Below the pieces are notes generated by a model. It made no database searches and was not told where the DNA came from. It saw only the letters and a program-made list of their open reading frames with translations. Positions 1-10,100 of a DNA stretch of 64,000 nucleotides are shown here, one piece after another (the stretch's first letter is position 1; each line of letters starts with the position of its first letter). The position numbers were made by a program, and so were the translations under genes. Origin of the DNA: Apteryx mantelli (lineage: Eukaryota; Chordata; Aves; Apterygiformes; Apterygidae); NCBI RefSeq assembly GCF_036417845.1, contig NC_090012.1, forward strand, positions 868,001 through 932,000, in the 5' to 3' direction.

Positions 1-983
1 TGCTGCAGCTCCGGGACGTTCCCGTGGTGGCCATCGACCTCCGCGGCTCCGCCGTCAACTACAGCGGCTTGGACAACCTGGGTGAGCCGGGGCGCCGCGC
101 GGGGACGCCGGAGGCACCGGAGCCCGCCTTTCCCCCCTCCGCTGGGACGGGAACAGTTCCTGGTGGCGGCGGCAGCTAAACGAGCCTCATCGTTAGCTGG
201 CAATAACGGGAAAGCCGGGAGCTGCCGGGAGGGAGCCGGCGCAATGGGGAGGGAGCCCGGAGGGAGCCGGAGCTGCTGGGAGCCGCCAGGGAGGGAATTT
301 CCCACTGCTCCTCCACTTCCGTGGCCAGAGTGTGGCACCCGCGTTTCCTCCTGGGATTTCCTGGCCCCGGAGTGGGGCTGCTCTAGCCAAAAGCCGTGTG
401 GGCTCCGTTGCCGGGCGGATCCCGGCTCGTTCCGAGGAGGCGGCTTGAGCGGGGCGCCGTCGCCCGCAGTGCGGCTCACGCGGCTCCGGCACCTGGACCT
501 GGGCGGCTGCCGGCACCTGGACGACTGGGCGCTGGCGCGGCTGCACGTGTTCGGCGAGAAGCCTGCGGGAGCTGTCGGTGGCCGGCTGCCCCCGTGTCAC
601 CGAGCGCGGCCTGGCCGCCCTCCACCACCTGCGGTGAGCGCCGGGGATTTGCCGGGAACGCCGGCTCCCGCCTCGGGGACGCAGAAAGGGGGAGGTGGGG
701 GCGACAAGACCCCGCTCGCGACGGCACTGGGGACCCCGGGGAGGGACGGAGCCGGCTCCTTGCCGTCCCCCCCCGCCTGGAAAGCCTGGTAGCCGGCGGG
801 TTTTCCGGGATCGACTCCGTCTCCCCCCACAGGCACCTGCAGCGCCTGGACGTCTCGGACCTGCCGGCTGTTCCCAACAAGGGCCTGGTCCGCATCCTGC
901 TGGAGGAGATGCTGCCGCACTGCCAGGTGGTGGGAATGGACTACGGAGACGGGCTGGAGCCCCCCCCAGGCCCCCCGGCGTAA
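1..983 (+). CDS. DMAC2: DMAC2 (ATP5SL), distal membrane-arm assembly component 2, 3' part
   Basis: This is a leucine-rich-repeat mitochondrial protein known as an assembly factor for the distal membrane arm of respiratory complex I. Three exons are visible: 1-81 (entered from outside the window), 470-633 and 833-983 (stop TAA 981-983), with GT/AG borders. Recognisable pieces are [57 protein letters not shown] and [20 protein letters not shown], which follow human DMAC2 closely, including the C-terminal [18 protein letters not shown]. The frame breaks once in the middle exon near 563 (GAGAAG followed by an extra C before CTGCGGGAG), while similarity continues in the next frame; I take this as a one-base consensus error. 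The gene converges on BCKDHA, as in the human block minus B3GNT8. Identification is by remembered homology plus synteny. Confidence 0.88.
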
Positions 984-1319
984 CGGCGTCGCAAATCCCC
1001 CCCCCAGGCCGAAGGGGTTTTGGGGTGAAATCGCCCGGATGCAGCCCCCTAGAGCAGCTTTTGGGGGGTGAAACCGCTCCCCCCCTCACACCCGGCCCCC
1101 GTCGAGTGGATTTGGGGGTGGAATCGCCCTCCTCGGAGGAGTGGAGCCACCGCAGCTCCCTGCCCTGTTTTCCCCTCCTCCCCGCGGGCTTTGGCCGCGA
1201 TTCCCGGCGTCCGGACGGGTTTCGGCGCTGGAAACGTCCGGCCTCCTCCCGCGGGCGGCAGCGGGGTGCCTCCGCCGACGTCTCGGCCGGGCTCGGACCT
1301 CGCCGGGACGCCAAGGACC

Positions 1320-1325
1320 ATTAAA
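1320..1325 (+). terminator. DMAC2: Poly(A) signal ATTAAA of DMAC2
   Basis: ATTAAA lies about 340 bases after the DMAC2 stop codon, and I see no earlier signal on this strand. The 3'UTR (984 to about 1345) is GC-rich with no other feature. Confidence 0.6.
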
Positions 1326-1437
1326 CGGGGGGGTTCCCGGCTCCGCGCAGCGCCCGGCCTCTGCTTCCTCCTTCCGCGTGCGCGTGGGGACGGGGAGGAC
1401 GGAAAAGGCGCCCGCGGGGGCGGCGGCAGTGGCCGGG

Positions 1438-1443
1438 TTTATT
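1438..1443 (-). terminator. BCKDHA: Poly(A) signal AATAAA of BCKDHA
   Basis: The + strand reads TTTATT, which is AATAAA on the minus strand, only about 25 bases past the BCKDHA stop. The BCKDHA 3'UTR is therefore very short, and the DMAC2 and BCKDHA signals sit about 113 bp apart tail to tail. Confidence 0.65.
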
Positions 1444-1467
1444 GGGGAGGGGGCGGCAGGCGCCGGG

Positions 1468-4400
1468 TCAGCGCTCGAAGTGCTCGAGCGGGTAGTGCTC
1501 GCCGTACTGCTGCAGTTGCCGCGCCAGGGGCCTCCTGCTGCTTCTGCAGGCGCGGCGGCATCTCCCGGTAGACGTCGGAGAAGAGCAGCTCCGGGTTGGG
1601 CTTCAGCTTGCGCTCCGCCTGCTCGAAGGCCTCCATCACCTGCGGGGAGCCGGAGCGGGAGCAGCAGCAGGACAAGGAGGAGGAGGAGAATGAGGATAAG
1701 GATGAGCGTGAGGAGCAGGAGAAACAAGGATAGAGGATGAGAAGGAGGAGAATGAGGAGGAGTAAAGTAAGGGGGAGAATGAGGAAGAGGATGAGGAGAA
1801 CAAAGAGATTGAGGATAAGGATGAGCATGAGGACCAGAAGACAAGGAGAACAAGGATGAGGATGATGAGAAAGGGAGGAGGAGGAGGAGGAGGATGTGAA
1901 GGAGGATGTGGAGGAGGAAAGGATGAGGAGAATGAGGAGATTGAGAAAAGATGAGCATGAGGACCAGAAGACAAGGAGAACGAGGATGAGGATGATGAGA
2001 AAGGGAGGAGGATGTGGAGGATGAGGAAAAGGATGAGGAGAATGAAGGGATTGAGGATAAGGATGAGCATGAGGACCAGAAGAAAGACAAGGAGAACAAG
2101 GATGAGGAGAAAGAGAAGGAGAATGAGAAGGAGGATGTGGAGGAGGAGGAGGAGAGAATGAGGAAAAGGATGAGAAGGAGGATGAGAAGATTGAGAATAA
2201 GGATGAGCGTGAGGAGAAAAACAACGAGAACGAGGATGAGGATGATGAGAAGGAGAACAAGGACAAGAAGGAGAATGAAGAGAAGAATGAGGTGTGGAGA
2301 AGGATGAGAAAGTGGAGGATGAGGACAAGGAGGTGGAGGATGAGGAGCAGGAGGATGAGGAGGAGGGGAACAAGGAAGAGAATGAGAAGGAGCAGGAAGA
2401 CGAGGAGAAGAAGAGGATAAGGATGAGAACGAGGAGGAGGAGAGGCAGCCCCGGCCCCGCTCACCTTCTTGCGGGAGCTCTTCCTCCAGCTCTTCTCCTG
2501 CTCCTCGTCCCACCAGCCCCGGCCCAGCATGTAGTGGCGCAGGCGGGAGATGGGGTGGTCCTGCTTGTCCCAGTAGTTGACCTCGTCCACCGAGCGGTAG
2601 GCAGAGCTGTCCGTCGCTGGTGCTGTGGTGGCCGATCCTGCGGCGGGGACGGGACGGCGCGGTGACCGCCGCGTCCCCAACCGCGTCCCCAGCTGTGTCC
2701 CCAGCCGCCCCCGTCCCCCGCACCTGTAGGTCATGGCCTCGATGAGGAAGGGCTGGTTCTCGGCCACGGCGCGCCGCCGCGCCTCCTTGGTGGCGTTGTA
2801 GACGGCGAAGACGTCGTTGCCGTCCACGCGGATGGACATCAGGCCGTAGCCGGGGCCGCGGGCCGCTGCGGGGGCCGCGGTGAGGGACCGGCGCCGCTGT
2901 CCTCGCCACCCCCCTCCAACGCCAACGTTGGCCAACGCCATCACCATCATCACCGTCACCGGCTCTTACCGATGCCGTCGCCGCGGTACTGCTCCGTGGT
3001 GGGGGTGGAGATGGCGTAGCCGTTGTTGCGGCAGAAGAAGATGATGGGGCACTCGAGGTGGGCGGCGAAGTTGAAGCCGGCGTGGGCGTCCCCTCGCTGG
3101 CGGCGCCCTCGCCGAAGTAGCAGATGACGGCCGGTTGGCGTTGGCCCTCTTGATGGCGTAGGCGGCGCCCACGGCTGCGGCGGCGCCCGGCGTCAGCGCC
3201 CGCGTCCGTCCCGCGTCCCCTTTCAACCCCCCCCCGGGCGTCACCTGGGGATCTGGGTGGCCAGCGGGGAGGAGATGGTGACGAAGTGCCGCTCGCGGCA
3301 GCCGTAGTGCACCGGCATCTGGCGCCCTTTGCGGGGTCGCTGGCGTTGCCGTAGCACTGGGCCATGAAGAGGTCCAGGGGGTAGCCGCGGTAATGAGCAC
3401 GCCTGGGGGGGGGTGGCAGTGAGCCCCCATCGCTGTCGCCCCCTCCATCGTCCCCCCGCCCCGTCGCCCTTACCCGCCTCACGGTACTGCCCGAAGACCA
3501 GGTCGGTGTCGGCCAGCGCCGCCGCGCTGCCCACGTGCGTCCCTCCTCGCCGTAGTTGGTCATGTAGAAGGAGATGCGGCCCTGGGGGTGGGCACGGGTG
3601 GGTGGGCACGCGCGGGGGACGCGGCGGCGGTGGCCCGTCCCTGTCCCCCGTCCCCCGCGGCTCACCTGGCGCTGCGACTCGTAGAGGATGCGGTCCATGG
3701 TGTTGAGCAGCGTCATGGTCTTGTAGAGCTTCAGCACCAGCCTCCTGGGGCAGCTGCGGGGGGGTGGAGGAGCGGCGGCCGCGCGGAGGGAGCGGGCGTG
3801 GGGACGGGGGTCTCGCGGGGACCCCGTGGGGATGGGGATGCCGTGGGGGATGGGGTGTCTCGTGGGGACGGGGATGCCGTGGGGACGGGGACAACCGTGG
3901 GGATGGGGGACACTGTGGGGACGTTGTGGGGATGGGGGTCTCACGGGGACCAGGGACGTTGTGGGGATGGGGGACACTGTTGGGATGGGGGATGCCATGG
4001 GGACGTTGTAGGGATGGGGGTCTCATGGGGACGGGGACGTTGGGGGGATGGGGGACACCGTGGGGACAGGGGATGTGCTATGGGGACAGGGGATGCTGTG
4101 GGACAGGGACGTACTCTGGGCAGGGGGCCCTGTGGGGATGGAGGATGCACTGTGGGGATGGGGGACGCTGTGGGGGAGGGGGGACACGATGTGGGGATGG
4201 AGGCCATGGGGAAGGGGACACCGTGGGGATGGGGGACACCATGTGGGACAGCGGATGCCGTGGGGATGGGAACACCGTGAGGACAGGGGACATGATGTGG
4301 GATGGGGGACACCGTGGGACGGGGACGCCGTGAGGAGAGGGGGATGGATGCCATGGGACGGGGACGCCGTGGGGATGGGGACGCCATGGGGACAGGGATG

Positions 4401-6414
4401 CTGTGGGACGGGGGACACCGTGGGGAGAGGGGACACGATGTGGGGCTGGGGGACCGCCGTGGGGGCCGGACGGCGGGGGGGCGGGCGCCGACCTGGGGGT
4501 CCTCGTCGGGGTGCAGGACGTGGCCCTGGCGGTCCATGACGCGGTAGACGGGGATCCCCGAGATGACGTTTGGGCTGGATGAAGCGGAGCCGCTCGGCGA
4601 AGTCGGCCGAGGCGCCGGGGAACTGCGGCTTCTCCGCCAGCGAGGCAGCTCCTGCTGCCGGGCCCCCCTGCGGCACGGCGCCCCCGTGTGCCCCGCTGCG
4701 CCCCGATTCACACCCCCTGCGCCCCCCTGCGCCCCCCTGCGCCCCGATTCACCCCCCGGGCCGCAGACCACGGCGCCCCGATTCGCCCGGATTCGCCCCA
4801 TTTCCGCTACCGCCCCCCCCCGCGGGGAGAGCGCCCCGATTCCCCCCCTTCCACCCCGATTCCCCCCTTGCACCCAATTCCCTCCTTTTACCCGATTCCT
4901 GCTCTTTCACCCCGATTCCCTCCTTTTACCCGATTCCTCCTCCTTCACCCCAATTCCCCCCTTTTTCACCCGATTCCCCCTCTTTCACCCAATTCCCCCC
5001 CTTTCACCCTGATTCCCCCCCTCTTTCACCCCAATTCCCCCCCTTTCACCCTGATTCCCCCTCTTTCACCCCAATTCCCCCCTCTTTCACCCTGATTCCC
5101 TGCCTTCGCCCGATTCCCCCTCTTTCATCCAATCCCTCCCCTTTTGCCCCAATTCCCCCCCTTTCGCCCCGATTCTCCTGCAACGCTGCCCCCCTCCCCG
5201 CCGAGAGCACCCGACTCGCCCCAATTCCCTGCCTCTGTGGCCCCCCCCGCCAAACTCCCCCGCTTTCACCCCGTTTCCTCACTGGTGCCACCCCTCCTTG
5301 CAAAACCGCCCCAAATTCCCTGCCTCTGTGGCCCCCCCCCCGCCCAAACTCCCCCGCTTTCACCCCGTTTCCTCACTGGTGCCACCCCTCCTTGCCAAAA
5401 ACCGCCCCGTTTCACCCCCATTTCCTGCACCCTGCTGGGCACATGGCACCCAAATCTCCCCCATTTCCCCCCCAAAAGCGCCCCATTTCCCCCGGCGCTT
5501 CTGCCCCGCTTGGCCCTGCTGGAGGGAACCGGCCCCGCGGCCCCCTGCGGCACCGATGGCAGCTGGGGACGAGGCGCAAGATCACGGCGACGGGACGCGG
5601 GGACACAGCGCGGGGACACGGGGACGGGAAGTGGGGACACGGAGATGGGACATGGGGACACAGCGTGGGGACACAGGGACAGGACACGGGGACAGACGTG
5701 GGAACACGGGGACGGGACGTGGGGACACGGGGACGGGACGTGGGGACACAGCGCGGGGACACAGGGACAAGATGTGGGGACACAGCGTGGGGACACGGGG
5801 ACAGGACACGGGGACACGGGGACAGGGACGCGGGGACACAAGACATGGGCACAGGAATGACATGTGGGGACACAGGGATTGGGGCACCGGGACGTGGTGT
5901 GGGGACATGGGGATGTGGGGACACAACACAGGGGTGCAGGGAGGAGACGTGGGGACACGGGGGCGTGGCGACGACACAGGGACACGGGGATGGGACACGG
6001 GGACAAGGACACGGGACGTGGGGACCCGGGGATGTGGGGATGGGGTGCAGGGACGCGTGGACGGGATGTGGGGACACGGGGATGTAGGGACACGGGGGAT
6101 GTGGGGACACAGGGACATGGGGACACAGCACAAGGGTGCAGGGAGGAGACGTGGGGACGTGGCGACGACACAGGGACACGGGGATGGGACACGGGGACAA
6201 GGACACGGGGACCCTGTGGGGGGGGGGACGGCACCCGGGGACGGGACCCGGCGGGGCCGCGGGCCCCACTCACGGCGGTGCTGAGCCCGCGGGCCGATCC
6301 CGATCCCGATCCCGATCCCGATCCCAGAGCGGGTCCCGGCGCCGGGGCCTCCCGTGGCGGCGCGGCCCGCAGGAGCCGCCCGCGCAGCGACCGCAGCGCC
6401 GCCGCCGCCGCCAT
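1468..6414 (-). CDS. BCKDHA: BCKDHA, branched-chain 2-oxoacid dehydrogenase E1 alpha subunit
   Basis: Mitochondrial matrix enzyme: the thiamine-diphosphate E1 component that decarboxylates the keto acids of Leu, Ile and Val. Nine coding exons in transcript order: 6414-6274, 4667-4493, 3753-3666, 3581-3474, 3402-3245, 3174-2970, 2865-2724, 2637-2465, 1639-1468. The start [20 protein letters not shown] is an Arg-rich presequence. The ThDP region reads [18 protein letters not shown] and [14 protein letters not shown]. The kinase-regulated loop IGHHSTSD is in exon 8, and the C terminus ends [12 protein letters not shown]. All borders are GT/AG. At least seven one-base indels interrupt conserved stretches (exons 2, 4, 5, 6 twice, 8, 9, probably 3) while similarity resumes in another frame each time. 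With perfect splice sites this suggests consensus errors rather than a pseudogene. Confidence 0.93.
1675..2440. repeat. Purine tract, GAGGA/GAATGAGGA-type repeats in BCKDHA intron 8
   Basis: About 760 bases of almost pure A/G on the + strand, built of GAGGAG, AATGAGGA and AAGGATGAG words with a longer recurring phrase (GAGGATAAGGATGAGCATGA, near 1810, 1950 and 2055). The minus strand of the transcript is therefore a long polypyrimidine run. Mirror-like purine tracts of this kind can form triplex DNA. The long reading frames across it are composition artefacts. Confidence 0.9.
3800..4450. repeat. Minisatellite in BCKDHA intron 2, GTGGGGATGGGGGACACC units
   Basis: Roughly 35 imperfect copies of a 15-18 bp unit of the form GTGGGGATGGGGGACACC or ATGGGGACGGGGACG, G-rich on the + strand. 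It fills most of the intron between the exons at 3666-3753 and 4493-4667. Confidence 0.9.
4830..5180. repeat. CCCGATTCCCCCTTTCACC repeat in BCKDHA intron 1
   Basis: About 18 copies of a 17-22 bp C/T-rich unit (CCCCAATTCCCCCCTTTCACC and variants), the 5' part of the large first intron. It is followed at about 5230-5400 by two copies of a block of about 100 bp containing CCCGCTTTCACCCCGTTTCC. Confidence 0.85.
5575..6215. repeat. GGGGACACGGGGACGGGAC minisatellite in BCKDHA intron 1
   Basis: Units of 11-17 bp (GGGGACACGGGGACAGGAC and variants) run for about 640 bp. A higher-order period is visible: the phrase ACACAGGGACACGGGGATGG appears near 5975 and again near 6168 inside a copied block of about 190 bp. 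Confidence 0.88.
6297..6328 (-). repeat. BCKDHA: GATCCC hexamer repeat inside the BCKDHA presequence exon
   Basis: Five tandem CGATCC hexamers on the + strand are read on the minus strand as alternating Gly-Ser in the transit peptide ([14 protein letters not shown]). Being a multiple of three, length changes keep the frame. Confidence 0.85.
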
Positions 6415-7183
6415 CTTGTGCGCGGCGGGGGGGGAGGGGGGGGTGGGAACGCCGGGGACGGGCGCGGGGGCGGGGGGGACCGCGGGGGAGCGGCGCACCG
6501 GGGCACCGGGGGGACCGCGGAGAGGGGGCACCGGGGCACCGGGGGGGGGGGGGGTTCGGAGGGGACCCGGGGCCACCGGCACCAGAGGATCGGTCCCCGG
6601 CGGCCACCGCGCGGACGCGGGGTCACCCCGACCCTCCCCGGCGTCGCCCCGGACCCAGCGTCGCCCTCCAAATCCCCGTGTTTAACCCCAAACACAGGAT
6701 CCCTCGCGCCTCCTCCTCGGGGGGGGGGGGTGAGGAGGTGGCTCCGGCCCCGGCGGGGGCGGGGCTATACGGGACGAGGGGCGGGGCTAGGCGCTGAGCG
6801 GGGCTGGGCGCTGAGGGGCGGGGCTATGAGCGAAGGGGCGTGATCATAAGCCGAGGGGCGGAGTTACGAGCTTGGGGCGAGGCTAGGCTCCGAGGGGCGG
6901 GGTTAAGGGAAGACGGGCGTGGCCAAAGGCCGAAGGGCGTACGCGGGGCGGGGCTGGGCGCGCGCGGGGCGGGGCTGGGCGCAGCGGGGGGGCGGGGCTG
7001 GGCGCGCGGGGGGCGGGGCTATGTGCACGCGGGGCGGGACTATGTGCACGCGGGGCGGGGCTATGTGCACGCGGGGCGGGGCTATGTGCACGCGGGGCGG
7101 GGCGGGGGCGGGGCTGGGCGTGCGCGGGGCGGGGCCGGGCGGCGCGCCCACGTGCTTCCCCCGGAAGCGGAAGCGGCGGCAGC
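6415..7183. promoter_or_regulatory. Divergent promoter of BCKDHA and EXOSC5 with GC-box array
   Basis: About 770 bp separate the two start codons, which point away from each other. The stretch is CpG-dense and holds more than a dozen GGGGCGGGGC-type GC boxes (Sp/KLF sites), most regularly at 6900-7140. There a unit of 18-28 bp, GGCGGGGCTATGTGCACGCG, is repeated five times (7012-7100). ETS-like CCGGAAGCGGAAG lies just before the EXOSC5 ATG (about 7160). I see no TATA box. Confidence 0.75.
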
Positions 7184-10100
7184 ATGGCGACGGCGGAGGA
7201 GGAGGAGGATGGCGGCGGCGGCGGCGGGTGCTGCCTGCGGCCCTTCTCGTGTGAGCAGGGGCTGCTCTCGCGGCCCGACGGCTCCGCCGCCTTTATCCAG
7301 GGTGCGCGACCCCCCCCCCTCTCCCCCCTCACCCTCCGGGGCGGCCGCCGGGGTCCCTTCTCCCCCCCCCCCAGACGCCTGGGTCCCCTGGACCTGCCCC
7401 GTCTCGGCCCCCCCCGGACGCCTGGGCCCCCCCGCGGTGACCCCTCCCCTCCCCCCCCCGGTGCCCGCAGGGGACACGTCGGTGCTGGCCGGGCTCTACG
7501 GCCCCGGCGAGGTGAAGGGCAGCAAGGAGCTGCCGGACCAGGCGGCGCTGGAGGTGCTGCTGCGCCCCAAGGTGGGGCTGCCAGGTGGGTGCGGGGGGGA
7601 CGGGGGGGGCTGCCAGGTGGGGGGGGCTGTGGGGTGCGGGGGGGCTGTGGGGCAGCTGTGGGGTGCAGGGGTGCAGGAGGAGCTGCCAGAGAGAAAGCTT
7701 CAGAACCACCTCCTACTCGGCTGCTTGTATTTGATTTCTATGTATGTAGAAATGTAGAAATGTAGAAATGTTTTGAAGTACACAAAGTAATGGGAGAATC
7801 TGACCACAGCATTGCAATGATTCCGTACAAAGTTGTAACATGACAGAGCCAAAAGAAGTTTAATCTTTGGTTTTTGCACTTATGGTAGACAGAAGTGTTA
7901 CTTATAGCACTTGTGGGTAAATTATCTTACAATGTAGTAATCACTTTGCAATGTAAATTGTCAATAATCTTTAGCTGTCTTTATTGAGTTCCCTCTGCAG
8001 TCCACCTCCAAGTTCCCTCTTTGCCAGCCATGCTGTATCCTCACAGAATTATGATGGTTCTAGTTGGAAAGGATTGAGATGAGCCAATGAAAGTTTTTGC
8101 TCTAACATTCATTAATGAAAGACAAAAAAGGAAGTTTTTAAACAGCCAGTTTACTGAAGGATAAGATAACACAACAAGGGAATTGAAGGACTTCTGATGC
8201 ATTTAATTCTTTTCTGGATTATATTAGATGCTGGCACCATATGGGACATCAGGAAATACTTAACTTCAGCCATAAAGGGAAGTGATTTAGAGCAAACTGC
8301 AGTGTTTCAAACTATAGGACTGAACAGTCTCTAGACACTCTGAGCTCACCTCAGTTGGGAAATGCCACTGAAGCCTTCCAATTTCTCTGCTAGGCCTCCA
8401 GAGCCAAGCAAGTCCTTCCTGGGAAATAGGTGGCACCTCTGGAACAACTTCGGATGTAAACTGTGGCCCAGATGAGCTATACCCAGCACAGCTCCATGCA
8501 CAGGACTGACCACCTCAGCCAAGGTTTCACTTGCATCCTGCTCCACCTGGCTCCTTCATGCAGCAGGGAGCCGGTACATCAGCTCAAATGGAGCAGCCCA
8601 CCTTGTCTTTTTGCTCCCTGCAAAGCTAGCTCAGAGGGGAAGGGAAACAGGGAGGAAGATCTCCTAGAACAGCACTGCAAGCCGAGCCGTAAATCGGCCC
8701 ATAAAAGCACCCTCACCTTGTCCCACAGAGGACACCTTTCTACCTTTCAGGAAGAAAGCAGAAATAGTGGGTGAAAGATCTACTAGCCCTGCGTAGCACG
8801 TGTGCAAGTTGGGGGTCTCTCATTTCTGCAGGGAAAGCTTCACCACCATGACTGAGTAATTATTAGTCTTTTTTTCAGTCCCTGATTAATCCCAGAAAAC
8901 CATTTTAAGCCACAGCTGTGGTTTCAGACATTCCTGAGGGTGGACTTGTTTGGATCANNNNNNNNNNNNNNNNNNNNNNNNNNNNNNNNNNNNNNNNNNN
9001 NNNNNNNNNNNNNNNNNNNNNNNNNNNNNNNNNNNNNNNNNNNNNNNNNNNNNNNNNNNNNNNNNNNNNNNNNNNNNNNNNNNNNNNNNNNNNNNNNNNN
9101 NNNNNNNNNNNNNNNNNNNNNNNNNNNNNNNNNNNNNNNNNNNNNNNNNNNNNNNNNTGGTCCCTTCTCCCCCCCCCCCAGACGCCTGGGTCCCCTGGAC
9201 CTGCCCCGTCTCGGCCCCCCCGGACGCCTGGGCCCCCCCGCGGTGACCCCTCCCCTCCCCCCCCCGGTGCCCGCAGGGGACACGTCGGTGCTGGCCGGGC
9301 TCTACGGCCCCGGCGAGGTGAAGGGCAGCAAGGAGCTGCCGGACCAGGCGGCGCTGGAGGTGCTGCTGCGCCCCAAGGTGGGGCTGCCAGGTGGGTGCGG
9401 GGGGGACGGGGGGGGCTGCCAGGTGGGGGGGCTGTGGGGTGCGGGGGGGCTGTGGGGCAGCTGTGGGGTGCAGGGGTGCAGGAGGAGCTGCCAGGTGGGT
9501 ATGGGGTGGCTGTGGGGTGCAGGGGGGGGCTGCCAGGTGGGTGCACAGCCGTGCTAGGGGGCACACGAGGGGCTGGTGTGGCCATGGGGCACACGGGGGG
9601 GCTGGTGGCAGCTGTGGGGCAGCCATGAGAGGCCGTGGGGGTGCTTGGGGCGGCCGTGGGGTGCGTGGGGGGGCTCGGGGCAGCCGTGGGGCGTGCGGGG
9701 GGCTCGGGGCGACCATGGGGCAGCCGTGGGGCAGCCGTGACCCCCCGTTTGGGCAGGGGTGGCGGAGCGCAGCGGGAGCAGCTGATCCGGCGCACGTGCG
9801 AGGCCGTGCTCCTGGGGGCCCTGCACCCCCGCACCGCCGTCACCCTGGTGCTGCAGGTGCTCAGCGACGCCGATCCGTATCCGCCCTGCCGGGGGGGTCG
9901 GGGGAGTTTTGGGGGGGGTCGGGGAGTGAATTGGGGCAGGTGGGCAGAGCTTGAGGGGGATTGAGGGGGTTTGGGGGAGCAATGGGGAATGCTGGGGGGA
10001 ATCAATAGGTTTTGGGGTTCATTGGTGGGTGGGGGGGATCAATAGGGTTTGGGGGGGCAGCAGTGGGGTTTTGGGGACCCATCAGCGGAGTTTGGGACCC

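Noticed and set aside
1086-3998. A 970-codon open frame on the minus strand
   Set aside because: It runs through BCKDHA exons and the purine-tract intron in a shadow frame; its Ser/Leu/Pro runs mirror the GA repeat. Splice-bounded BCKDHA exons explain the region.
8463-8774. 103-codon open frame in the low-GC block
   Set aside because: No recognisable domain, and other short frames of the same kind occur nearby; expected by chance in balanced-composition DNA.
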